Shown here: in pieces, positions 15,520 through 24,495 of the stretch
Layout of the letters: each line of letters opens with the position of its first letter
Numbering within the stretch: the first letter of the stretch is position 1
Source of the DNA: Reyranella massiliensis 521
Lineage (GTDB): Bacteria > Pseudomonadota > Alphaproteobacteria > Reyranellales > Reyranellaceae
Reading direction: 5' to 3'
Length of the DNA: 42,062 nucleotides
Assembly: GCA_945860205.1 (NCBI GenBank)
Contig: CAMARK010000037.1
Coordinates: forward strand, 1 to 42,062
Notes under the pieces: model-generated
What the model was told of the DNA's origin: nothing
Database searches by the model: none
Seen by the model: only the letters and a program-made list of their open reading frames with translations
Program-made: the position numbers and the translations under genes

Positions 15520-16509
15520 ATGAATCGTTCGAGGCTTATCGCGTCGGTGCTCGCCGCGCTCACGGCACTCGCTGCTCTTGTGTTGCCAGCTTCCGCGTCC
15601 GCGCAATCCGATTACCCCAACAAGGCCATCACCTTCATCGTGCCTTATCCGGCAGGCGGCCTGAACGACGCGATCGTGCGCGTCATCGGCGAACGCATGA
15701 GCGCCCTGCTGGGCAAGCCGGTCCTGATCGACAACAAGGCGGGGGCGGCCACCACCGTGGCCTCGAACTTCGTCGCCAAGGCCCCGGCCGACGGCTACAC
15801 GCTCTATGGTGGCGGCACCTCGCTGATCATCAATCCGACGCTGCAGGGCAACGTCCAGTACGATCCGCACAAGAGCTTCGACCTGGTGTCGCTGATCAGC
15901 TTCACGCCCTTCATCCTGCAGGTGAACGCCGACTTCCCGGTCAAGACCATGGCCGAGCTGATCGCCTACCTGAAAGCCAACCCGGGCAAGTTCAACATGG
16001 CGACCTCGGGCATCGGCGCCACCAACCACATGGCGGCGGAGATGTTCCGCGCCAAGACCGGGCTCCAGTACACCATCGTGCCCTACCGCGGCGGCGCGCA
16101 GGCCGGCCAGGACGTGGCCTCGGGCCAGGCGCAGATGATGTTCTCGGCCTCGCTCGAGGCGATACCGTTCCTGCAGTCGGGCAAGACGCGCGCCATCGCG
16201 ATTTCCAGCATCAAGCGCTCGCCCAGCTTCCCCGAGATTCCGACGGTGGCCGAGTCGAGCGACCTCAAGGACTTCGACGTCGTGTTCTGGCAGGGCCTGG
16301 TGGTGCCGGCCGGCACGCCCAAGCCGATCCAGGACAAGCTTCACGCCACCATCGCCAAGATCACGGCCGAACCCGAGGTGATCGAGCGCTTCAAGAAGCA
16401 GGGTGTGGAGATCAAGAGCTCGACGCCGGCCCAATTCAAGGAATGGTACCTGACGGAAGAGAAGCGCTGGGTGACGCTCATCAAGGAGCAGAACCTCAAG
16501 CCGGAGTGA
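15520..16509 (+). CDS. Bug-family periplasmic receptor (TTT type), second copy
   Basis: The 329-residue protein has a Sec signal peptide (MNRSRLIASVLAALTALAAL, cleavage after ASA) and the Bug pattern YPNKAITFIVPYPAGGLND, LIDNKAGAATT and MAAEMFRAKTGLQY. A strong AGGGAGGAAG ribosome site precedes ATG 15520. It follows the thiolase/DUF35 pair by 18 bases, so it probably delivers the carboxylate substrate of that pathway to a transporter encoded elsewhere. Confidence 0.9.
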   Translation: MNRSRLIASVLAALTALAALVLPASASAQSDYPNKAITFIVPYPAGGLNDAIVRVIGERMSALLGKPVLIDNKAGAATTVASNFVAKAPADGYTLYGGGTSLIINPTLQGNVQYDPHKSFDLVSLISFTPFILQVNADFPVKTMAELIAYLKANPGKFNMATSGIGATNHMAAEMFRAKTGLQYTIVPYRGGAQAGQDVASGQAQMMFSASLEAIPFLQSGKTRAIAISSIKRSPSFPEIPTVAESSDLKDFDVVFWQGLVVPAGTPKPIQDKLHATIAKITAEPEVIERFKKQGVEIKSSTPAQFKEWYLTEEKRWVTLIKEQNLKPE

Positions 16510-17148
16510 CTACAGCGCCTTCCTGAGCGTGAGATTGAAGCGGCGGCGTCCAGTCAATGGATGCTCGCCGCTTTTCAATGTCAGCACGCCGTGATGGGCA
16601 AGGCGCGACGGCCCACCCCAGACCACGACGTCGCCGTGGTGCAGCATCACCTTCTTCAGGGGATCGGTGCGCCTGGGCCCGCCGAACTGGAAGGTGGCGG
16701 GCAGGCCCAGCGACACCGACACGATGGGATGGCCGTAGTCGGCCTCGTCCTTGTCCTGGTGCGGCGACAGCCGCGTGCCAGGCTCGTAGCGGTTGATCAG
16801 GCAGGCATCGGGCACGAAGCCCGGGAAGCCCGCGGCGTCGGCTGCGTCGCGGGCCAGCGCCAGGAAGATCTTGGGCAGGGCAGGCCACGGCCGGCCGGTT
16901 TCGGGATCCTCCCGCGTGTAGCGATAGCCTTTGCGGTCGGTGATCCAGCCACCGGCGCCGCAATTCGTCATCGACACCGACATCTCGAAACCGCCAGGCG
17001 TCGTCATGCGCCGGAACGGTGCGTCGGCTGCGATGGCGTCGATGGCCTGAAGCAGCGCTTCGCCGGCTGCCAGCGCCCGGCCATGCAGCAGCGCGGCGCC
17101 CGGGCCCAGCGCCTCCATTCCGCCATCAGGATCGAACAGGCTCTGCAT
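16510..17148 (-). CDS. alkB: DNA/RNA alkylation repair dioxygenase AlkB
   Basis: From ATG 17148 the product is 212 residues, matching E. coli AlkB (216). It reverses 1-methyladenine and 3-methylcytosine damage using Fe(II), O2 and 2-oxoglutarate. Key residues are visible: the substrate lid region FRRMTTPGGFEMSVSMTNCG, iron ligands H130 and D132 (SPHQDKDE) and H186 (SRLAHHG), and 2OG-binding R203 and R209 near the C-terminus (FNLTLRKAL). The frame runs further upstream to 17412, but those residues are not AlkB-like and overlap the divergent cytochrome gene; ATGs at 17169 and 17172 are alternatives. No ada gene is adjacent. Confidence 0.92.
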   Translation of the reverse strand: MQSLFDPDGGMEALGPGAALLHGRALAAGEALLQAIDAIAADAPFRRMTTPGGFEMSVSMTNCGAGGWITDRKGYRYTREDPETGRPWPALPKIFLALARDAADAAGFPGFVPDACLINRYEPGTRLSPHQDKDEADYGHPIVSVSLGLPATFQFGGPRRTDPLKKVMLHHGDVVVWGGPSRLAHHGVLTLKSGEHPLTGRRRFNLTLRKAL

Positions 17149-17197
17149 CGGGACCCAGATATAGGGCATCATCGGCCGGAACATCAGGAGTAGCGTG

Positions 17198-17599
17198 ATG
17201 AAGAGTTTGATCACTGCCGCCGCTGTGATCGTCGTCGGCTTGGCAGCCACCGCCGGAACCGCCGCCGCGCAGTCCGGTACCCCGTCCGGCGAGGCCTCGC
17301 GCGGCCAGCGCGTCTTCAACACCCAGTGCCGGGCCTGCCACACGCTCGAGAAGGATGGCGCCGGCACGGCCGGTCCCAACCTGCACGGCGTGTTCGGGCG
17401 CAAGGCCGGCACCGGCGGAGGCTACGAGTCCTCCGACGCCATGAAGAAGTCGGGCATCGTCTGGGATGACGCCACGATGGCCGAGTACAACCGCGACCCC
17501 AAGGGCAAGGTCCCCGGCACCAAGATGCTCTTCAACGGCGTGAAGAACGCCGGCCAGCTCGCCGACCTCGTCACCTATCTCAAGGAAGCGACCAAGTGA
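17198..17599 (+). CDS. c-type cytochrome, class I, Met-ligated
   Basis: The start is ATG 17198, just after a GTG at 17195, with AGGAG upstream. The 133-residue product has a signal peptide ending near AAA-QSG, heme attachment CRACH (C44, C47, H48) and axial Met M110 in VPGTKMLFNG, followed by the closing helix LADLVTYLKEATK. This is a cytochrome c2/c550-type electron carrier for the periplasm. A second, closely similar cytochrome gene follows with an overlapping GTGA, so this is a tandem duplication. No oxidase or dehydrogenase partner is adjacent. Confidence 0.92.
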   Translation: MKSLITAAAVIVVGLAATAGTAAAQSGTPSGEASRGQRVFNTQCRACHTLEKDGAGTAGPNLHGVFGRKAGTGGGYESSDAMKKSGIVWDDATMAEYNRDPKGKVPGTKMLFNGVKNAGQLADLVTYLKEATK

Positions 17600-17622
17600 A
17601 AAGCTGGCAAGTGAAAAGCTGG
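17594..17622. repeat. 15-bp tandem duplication at the second cytochrome start
   Basis: AAGTGAAAAGCTGG occurs at 17594-17607 and again at 17609-17622 with a 15-base period. Each copy carries an in-frame GTG, so the second cytochrome has two possible starts (17596 and 17611). Only the first has a spaced ribosome site (AAGGAAG, 17582-17588). Confidence 0.75.
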
Positions 17623-17988
17623 GTCGGCGTCGCGGGCGTGCTGGTTGTCGGACTGTCGGCGTCGACGGCGTCGGCGCAGGATGTGGCCAAGGGCGAGCGC
17701 GTGTTCAATACGCAGTGCAAGGCCTGCCATACGCTGCAGAGGGGTGGCGCGACCACGACGGGGCCAAATCTCTATCGCATCATGGGCCGCCGGTCGGGCA
17801 CCGGGCAGGGCTACGGCTATTCCGAGGTCATGCGCAAGTTCGCCATCGAATGGAACGACGCGACGCTCGCCGCCTATCTGCGCGATCCCAAGGCCGACAT
17901 GCCGGGGACGAAGAAGGTCTTCGCCGGCATAAAGCAGCGCGACCAGTTGGCCGACGTGATCGCCTACCTCAGGGAAGCGACGAAGTAG
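17596..17988 (+). CDS. c-type cytochrome, class I, lacking the usual axial Met
   Basis: The 130-residue paralogue of the preceding cytochrome has a signal peptide (cleavage near ASA-QD), heme site CKACH (C41, C44, H45) and the same closing helix. At the sixth-ligand position its sequence is MPGTKKVFAG, where the partner has VPGTKMLFNG: Lys107 replaces Met110. M102, five residues earlier, remains but is not at the normal position. The heme may thus be Lys-ligated, five-coordinate or ligated by another residue, giving a different redox potential or a gas-binding or peroxidatic role. Start GTG 17596 overlaps the upstream stop. Confidence 0.87.
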   Translation: MKSWQVKSWVGVAGVLVVGLSASTASAQDVAKGERVFNTQCKACHTLQRGGATTTGPNLYRIMGRRSGTGQGYGYSEVMRKFAIEWNDATLAAYLRDPKADMPGTKKVFAGIKQRDQLADVIAYLREATK

Positions 17989-17991
17989 GCT

Positions 17992-19197
17992 TCAGGGCGA
18001 GGCGCTGTCGCGCGCCCGCACATAGGCGATCGAGCCCAGCGCGAGGCCGGCGGCCAGCGTGGCGAACACCCAGCGGTAGGCAAGGTCGCCGCCCCCGAAG
18101 GCTTCGACGATGTAGCCCATGCCGGCCGGCAGCACGGCCAATCCCAAGCACTGCGCCATGTTGACGGTGGTGACGCCGCGGCCGGCCAGCCGGTCGGGGA
18201 ACAGGCCGCGGCCCTGGGCCACGATCACCGTGCCGTAGGCGCAGAAGAAGCAAAAGGCCACCAGCAGCACGACAGCGAGCCAGAGCGGCGGATTGGCCAG
18301 CAGCGCCATCACCGTGAGCAGCATCGTGGAGATCGCCGCCCCGCTGAACACGACCTTCTTGCGCGAGCGCAGCACGCGGTCCATCGGCCCGTAGGCCAGG
18401 ATGCCCAGGATCTGCGCCACGCCCATAGCGAGCAACACGTTGCCGCGTTCCACGCCGTCGAGCTTGTGCACGTCGTAAAGATAAGGTCCGCCCCACACGC
18501 CCAGCACCGTCAGCATCGTGGCATAGGCGAAGAAATGCATGGAGAGCACGGGGCCGAGGCCTGGCGTGCGCCACACTTCCCACAGGCCCCGCAGGATCTC
18601 GGCCGGCGTCTCCTTGCGCGGCGCCGGGCCATCCGCTTCTGGCGGCCGGTCGCGCACGAAGACATAGAAACCGATCGCGACCAGCAGCGTGATGGCGGCG
18701 AGGCCCAAAAATCCGTGACGCCAGCCCACGCTCGCGGCGATCAAGGCGAGTGGCGTGGCCGCCGCCAGGGTGCCGATGTTGGAGGCGGCGAACACCCAGG
18801 ACAGCGTCGTCGCGAGCTTGGCCGGCTGGAACCAGCGCGAGCACAGGAACACCACCGACATGAAGGAGGCGGCGCAGCCCACGCCCACGATGGTGCGGCC
18901 GGCGATCAGGTCTGTGGCGTCGGCGGCGCGGGCGATCCAGAGCGAGCCCAGCATGGCCAGCAGCGACAGGGCGGCCACCGTGCGGCGGGCGCCGAAGCGG
19001 TCGAACCACATGCCCACGGGGATCTGCACGGCAAACAGCGCGAAGAAGAAGGCGCTGCCCGCCCAGCCGAGCTGGCGCGCGCTGAGGTCGAGGTCGCGCG
19101 TGAGCTCGGGCGCGATCACGCTGTTGGAGACGCGGTAGAACTGGCTGAGGCAGGTCACCGCGATCAGCAGCGCGAGAAGCGGCAATTTCGATGCCAT
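17992..19197 (-). CDS. MFS transporter
   Basis: From ATG 19197 (MASKLPLLALLIAVT) the product is 401 residues with about 12 hydrophobic membrane segments. The MFS loop 2-3 signature is visible as GMWFDRFGARRTVA near residues 62-75. The substrate is unknown. The start codon is 84 bases from the divergent ABC permease gene, so it may share regulation with the importer cluster. An open frame continues upstream of the ATG to 19779, but it runs antisense through the permease and is not membrane-like, so it is ignored. Confidence 0.87.
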   Translation of the reverse strand: MASKLPLLALLIAVTCLSQFYRVSNSVIAPELTRDLDLSARQLGWAGSAFFFALFAVQIPVGMWFDRFGARRTVAALSLLAMLGSLWIARAADATDLIAGRTIVGVGCAASFMSVVFLCSRWFQPAKLATTLSWVFAASNIGTLAAATPLALIAASVGWRHGFLGLAAITLLVAIGFYVFVRDRPPEADGPAPRKETPAEILRGLWEVWRTPGLGPVLSMHFFAYATMLTVLGVWGGPYLYDVHKLDGVERGNVLLAMGVAQILGILAYGPMDRVLRSRKKVVFSGAAISTMLLTVMALLANPPLWLAVVLLVAFCFFCAYGTVIVAQGRGLFPDRLAGRGVTTVNMAQCLGLAVLPAGMGYIVEAFGGGDLAYRWVFATLAAGLALGSIAYVRARDSASP

Positions 19198-19281
19198 CTG
19201 GTGGCTCCCGTAGCACGCGGCAGGCGGCACTGTCCTTCGGCGTGGACCGAAGCATCGCCTTGCGCCACGATACGAAGACCC

Positions 19282-20160
19282 ATGGCTGCCATCCGCTCCC
19301 GTCCTTCCCCGCTCGCCTGGCTGGTGGCGCCCGCCGCGCTCCTCTTCGTCCTGTTCTTCGTGCTGCCGTTCGGCGTGATGGCGGTGATGTCGTTCTACTC
19401 CGGCAACCCCGTCACCAACCCCAATGCCTTTGCCACCACGCGCCACTACGAGCGCTTCGTGTTCGATACCGCCGGCATCTACCACGAGGCCTTGTGGTCC
19501 ACCCTGCGTATCGGGCTGGTGACGACGGTCGTCTCGCTCCTGATCGGCTATCCGCTGGCGCACTGGATGGCGCGCATGCAGTCGAGGCTCGGCCACGCGC
19601 TGGTGCTGATGGCGGTGATCGCGCCCATGCTCACCGGCATCGTCGTGCGCACCTTCGCCTGGATGACGATCCTGCAGGACAGGGGCGTCATCAACACGCT
19701 CTTGATCCAGTGGGGCGTGACCGACGGGCCCTTGCCGCTGATGTACAACGAGTTCGGCACCATCGTTGCCCTGGTTCATATCTACGTGCCCTTCATGGTG
19801 CTGACCTTGACCGGGGTGATCGGCCGCATCGACGAGCGGCTGGAGCAGGCGGCGCGCAGCCTCGGTGCCGGCCGGCTCAGGGCCTTTGCCGAAGTCACCC
19901 TGCCGCTCAGCCTGCCCGGCATCCTGGCGGGCTCGCTGCTGGTGTTCGCGCTCTCGATCAGTGCCTACGTCACGCCCTCGCTGATGGGCGGCACCGACGT
20001 GTTGACGCTGCCCATGCTGATCGCCCAGCAGGTCGGCACCAGCTTCAATCCCAATTTCGCCGGCGCGCTGGGCGTGATCCTGCTGCTGGTCTCGCTGGTG
20101 ATCGTTGTCGCCTACAACCGTATCCTCGCGCGCCTGTCGGGCGAGCAGGGGATGGCATGA
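19282..20160 (+). CDS. ABC transporter permease, PotB type
   Basis: ATG 19282 (MAAIRSRPSPLAWLVA) gives 292 residues with six membrane segments. The EAA loop that docks to the ATPase is visible as EQAARSLGAGRLRAFAEVTLPLSLPGI. It is a polyamine/opine/compound importer permease. It is the first gene of a complete importer: two permeases, a receptor and an ATPase. The order PotB, PotC, receptor, PotA and the later AroM, DUF917 and hydantoinase genes suggest uptake of an organic nitrogen compound rather than a polyamine. Confidence 0.9.
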   Translation: MAAIRSRPSPLAWLVAPAALLFVLFFVLPFGVMAVMSFYSGNPVTNPNAFATTRHYERFVFDTAGIYHEALWSTLRIGLVTTVVSLLIGYPLAHWMARMQSRLGHALVLMAVIAPMLTGIVVRTFAWMTILQDRGVINTLLIQWGVTDGPLPLMYNEFGTIVALVHIYVPFMVLTLTGVIGRIDERLEQAARSLGAGRLRAFAEVTLPLSLPGILAGSLLVFALSISAYVTPSLMGGTDVLTLPMLIAQQVGTSFNPNFAGALGVILLLVSLVIVVAYNRILARLSGEQGMA

Positions 20161-20972
20161 GCGCCGCCCTCAACAAACGGCCGTTCGATGGCGGTCGCGC
20201 GGCCTATCTCGCGCTCAATGCCCTGCTGCTCGCCTTCCTGATGCTGCCGATCGCCATCGTGCTGGTGTTCGCGCTCAATCCGACGCCCTACATCTCCTTC
20301 CCGCCGGTGGGCGTCAGCCTGCGCTGGTTCGCGAAGTTCTTCGCCGGCACCGAATTCATGGCTGCGCTCTGGCTGTCGCTGTGGGTAGCGTCGGTGGTGC
20401 TGGTCCTTTCGATCCTGATCGGCGGCGCCTGTGCACTCGCCCTGGCACGCGGCAATCTCCCGGGACGTACTTTCCTCACGGCCTTCTTCATGTCGCCGCT
20501 GATGCTGCCGGCCATCCTGACCGGCCTGGCGCTATTCCAGGCCTATCTGCTGTCGGGCATTGGCCGTCCGGTCTGGGGCCTGATCCTGGCCCATACGCTG
20601 GTGGCCGTGCCCTATGTGATCCGGACTACCCTGGCCGTGCTGTACAATTTCGACCGGCGCATCGAGGAAGCAGCAGCGGTGCTGGGCGCCAGCCCGGCCC
20701 GCGTCTTCTTCGAGATCACCCTGCCGTTGATCCGGCCCGGCGTGTTCGCGGGCGGCGTCTTCGCCTTCATCGTCTCGTTCGACCAGTTCCCGGTGTCGCT
20801 GTTCCTGGTGGTACCCAAGGGCGAGACCCTGCCGGTGGTGCTGTTCAACTACATGAAATTCGACCTCGACGGCGCCATCGCGGCGGCCTCGATGGTCTCG
20901 ATCTTGCTCGCACTTTCGGTGGTTCTGGTGCTTGAGAGGCTGATCGGCCTCAAAGCTTACGTTAAGCTCTAA
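20157..20972 (+). CDS. ABC transporter permease, PotC type
   Basis: The 271-residue permease overlaps the previous gene by ATGA. It has about six membrane segments and the EAA motif EEAAAVLGASPARVFFEITLPLIRPGV. It forms a heterodimer with the product of 19282-20160 in the inner membrane. Confidence 0.9.
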   Translation: MSAALNKRPFDGGRAAYLALNALLLAFLMLPIAIVLVFALNPTPYISFPPVGVSLRWFAKFFAGTEFMAALWLSLWVASVVLVLSILIGGACALALARGNLPGRTFLTAFFMSPLMLPAILTGLALFQAYLLSGIGRPVWGLILAHTLVAVPYVIRTTLAVLYNFDRRIEEAAAVLGASPARVFFEITLPLIRPGVFAGGVFAFIVSFDQFPVSLFLVVPKGETLPVVLFNYMKFDLDGAIAAASMVSILLALSVVLVLERLIGLKAYVKL

Positions 20973-20992
20973 AGGGAACAGAGGGGGTCATC

Positions 20993-22050
20993 ATGATTTC
21001 ACGACACACGATTTCGAGGCGGCGGGCATTGCGTACCGGTGCGGGCCTGGCGGCGGCCGCCGCGGTCGGCGCACCGTCGATCCTTCATGCCCAGCCCAGG
21101 ACGCTGAAAATCACGACCTGGGGTGGCAAGTGGGGCGAGGTCATGAAGGCCACGGTCCTGCCGGCCTTCGAGAAGGAGTTCAAATGCACGGTGTCGGCCG
21201 ACCAGGCCTTCCCGTTCGTGCCCAAGCTGCAGGCGAGCGCGAAGAACGATCCGATCTACGATGTGCTGCACACTAATTCCAACGAACAGTGGAATTCCTT
21301 CACCGAAGGATTGGTGATGGGAAAGATCACGGCCAAGGAAGTGCCCAACGTGGCCGATGTCTATCCCTGGGCCGCCAGTGACAAGATCGTGGGCGTGGCG
21401 ATCTTCACCAGCGCCATTGGCCTTGGCTTCCGCACCGACAAGGGTCTCGCCAAGCCGGCCTCGTGGAAGGACCTCGCGGATCCCAAGCTCGCGGGCTCCC
21501 GCGGCGGCTACATCATTCCGGTGAACAGCCTGGGCCAGTGCCACCTGATGATGCTGGGCAAGGTCTATGGCAAAGGGCTCACCGACCTCGACGCCGCCTA
21601 TAAGGCGTTGGAGGCGCTGAAGCCGATCAAGCTGGTCGATTTCACCGGCCAGATGGAAAAGATGCTGCTGTCGGGCGAGGTCTCCATGGGCGTCATCCAC
21701 GACTCAGGCGTCTTCCGCTACGACGGCCAGAACCAGCCCGTGGACTTCGCCAGCCCGTCCGAGGGCGTGCTGGCGCTCGAGCAGGTGCTGAACGTGACGC
21801 CGGGATCGAAGGTCAAGGACCTGGCTTTCGGCTACATAGACTACATGCTGCGGCCAGATGTGCAGAAGCTGCTGGCCGAGGCGGTGTGGTACTCGCCGGC
21901 CAACAAGAAGGTGAAGCTCGACGCCAAGTACGATGCCAAGCTTCTCACCACCGAAGCCAAGGTCGCCACGCTGATCCAGCCCGACTGGAAGTGGTACAAC
22001 GCGCGCAAGGAAGACATCGACGCCCGCGTCACCAGGATCCTGAAGGGCTA

Positions 22051-22051
<1 letters not shown>
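20993..22051 (+). CDS. ABC periplasmic substrate-binding protein, Tat-exported
   Basis: The 352-residue receptor has a twin-arginine signal ([19 protein letters not shown], cleavage near LHA-QP) and a PotD-like mature domain beginning [25 protein letters not shown]. It binds the imported compound for the neighbouring permeases. AGAGGGGG precedes ATG 20993. The stop TAG overlaps the ATPase start GTG (TAGTG). Tat export suggests folding before export; no cofactor is evident. Confidence 0.9.
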
Positions 22052-23031
<980 letters not shown>

Positions 23032-23034
23032 CAA

Positions 23035-23706
23035 ATGACTCGCATCCTCGGCATCGCCACCATCGGCCAGGCGCCGCGCGACGACATCGCCTCGCTGTTC
23101 GCCGAACACGCGCCTCCGGGTACTCGGGTGATGCTGCGCGGGGCACTCGATGGACTCTCCGATGCCGAGGTCGATGCGCTGAAGCCCGAGTATGACGGCG
23201 ACACGCTCTACACCCGCCTGCGCGGCGGGCGCGACGTAAGAATTTCCAAGAAGGCCGTGATCGCCCGCTCGCCCGGCGTGCTGGAGAAGCTGCGCGCCGA
23301 CGGCTGCAACGTGCTGGTCTATGCCTGCACGGGCGAGTTCCCGCCGATGCCGGGCGACGAGGGCGTGCTGTTTCCGTCGCGCATCCTGAATGGCCTCGCG
23401 ACCGGCCTGCTGCCGCGTGGGCGGCTGGGGCTCCTGATCCCGCTCGCCGAGCAGGCCGAAAAGCTCGGCGCGAAATGGGCGCGGCCGGGCCTGGAGATCG
23501 TGGCCGAGGCGCTGGCACCCAGCGCGGGTGCGGCGGAGGCCGCCGCCGCCGCCCGGCGCCTCGCGGCCCATAAACCTGATCTCGTGGCCATGGATTGCAT
23601 GAGCTATACGCCGCTCACCAAGCAATGGATAAAGCCCGCGCTCGGCGTACCGGCCCTGCTCGCCATCACCGCCACGGGCCGCGTGCTTCGGGAAATGCTG
23701 GAATGA
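23035..23706 (+). CDS. AroM family protein
   Basis: The 223-residue protein has the AroM start ILGIATIGQAPRDD and conserved segments VYACTGEFP and AMDCMSYTPLTKQW. AroM was named from the E. coli aro region, but its biochemistry is not established; Cys residues in YACTGE and MDCMSY could point to racemase-like chemistry (inference from the Asp/Glu-racemase-like pattern). It sits three bases after the ATPase gene, within the importer operon. Such genes often cluster with DUF917 and hydantoinase genes, as here. Confidence 0.85.
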   Translation: MTRILGIATIGQAPRDDIASLFAEHAPPGTRVMLRGALDGLSDAEVDALKPEYDGDTLYTRLRGGRDVRISKKAVIARSPGVLEKLRADGCNVLVYACTGEFPPMPGDEGVLFPSRILNGLATGLLPRGRLGLLIPLAEQAEKLGAKWARPGLEIVAEALAPSAGAAEAAAAARRLAAHKPDLVAMDCMSYTPLTKQWIKPALGVPALLAITATGRVLREMLE

Positions 23707-23756
23707 CGACGATCCAGACCCAATGCGGCATCGTGGGCGATATCCGGTCGGCATGA
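23703..23756 (+). CDS. very short frame after aroM, possible gene remnant
   Basis: An ATG overlapping the AroM stop (ATGA, 23703-23706) opens a 17-codon frame, MTTIQTQCGIVGDIRSA. The overlap is typical of coupled operon genes, but the product is tiny and followed by 84 bases with no recognisable gene before the convergent FMN reductase. It may be the stump of a deleted operon gene. It could equally be chance. Confidence 0.25.
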   Translation: MTTIQTQCGIVGDIRSA

Positions 23757-23840
23757 CGCTGGGCCTCCTGCTCGCGCGCACGGGGACAAGGCCGGGCGTG
23801 CAGCCTGAGCATGTGAAGACTAAGGTGCTCCCAGCAAAGA

Positions 23841-24410
23841 CTACTTCGCGTTGGCGGCGGCCCTGGCCTGCCGGATCGCGAGCGCGAGCGAGGCGCCGAG
23901 GTCGGCCAGCAGCTTGGCCCCCACCTCGTCGGTGAACTTGCCGTCGACGAACTTGGTGTGGGCAACGCCGATCATGACCTCGGGCTTGTTCACCGGCCGG
24001 CCGTCGAGGAACACCATCATCTGGCGCAGGTGGTATTGCGCGCGCGCCGTGCCGAGCGGGCCGCCCGCGGCGCCGAACATGGCGATCGGCTTGGCAGCGA
24101 AGGGCTGCGGGGTCATGCGCGACAGCCAGTCGATGGCGTTCTTCAGCACGCCCGAGACGGAATAGTTGTATTCCGGGGTCGCGAATACGATGCCGTCGGC
24201 CTCGAGCATGGCTTTCTGGGCGGCTTGCACGCCCGTCGGGAAGCCCTTGGCCTGCACGTCGGCGTCGTAGAGCGGCCAATCGCCGATTTCGATCGTCGAA
24301 AGCGTGACACCAGCCGGCAGCCGCTCGGTGAAAGCAGCGAGCGCCAGACGGTTAAAAGAGTCTTTGCGAAGGCTGCCGCAGAAAGCGACGAGTTTGATTG
24401 GCTCGGACAT
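23841..24410 (-). CDS. NAD(P)H-dependent FMN reductase
   Basis: The 189-residue flavodoxin-fold protein has FMN-phosphate loop GSLRKDSFN near the start and TPEYNYSVSGVLKNAIDW, the signature of the chromate/quinone/azo-reductase-like NADPH:FMN oxidoreductases. It reduces quinones, metal oxyanions or free flavin. It is on the opposite strand to the surrounding importer and hydantoinase genes, between aroM and the DUF917 gene. It is probably an insertion in that cluster with its own promoter, divergent from the DUF917 gene. Confidence 0.9.
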   Translation of the reverse strand: MSEPIKLVAFCGSLRKDSFNRLALAAFTERLPAGVTLSTIEIGDWPLYDADVQAKGFPTGVQAAQKAMLEADGIVFATPEYNYSVSGVLKNAIDWLSRMTPQPFAAKPIAMFGAAGGPLGTARAQYHLRQMMVFLDGRPVNKPEVMIGVAHTKFVDGKFTDEVGAKLLADLGASLALAIRQARAAANAK

Positions 24411-24495
24411 TGCTCGGTATCCTTCTGGTGACTGGCGCTTTGTCAGCGATGAGACAGGCGGCTACATAGGTGCCGCGGGGAGAATTGGCAAACGC

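Noticed and set aside
17149..17412. N-terminal extension of AlkB
   Set aside because: It has no similarity to AlkB, which already begins at 17148 at normal length, and it overlaps the divergent cytochrome gene.
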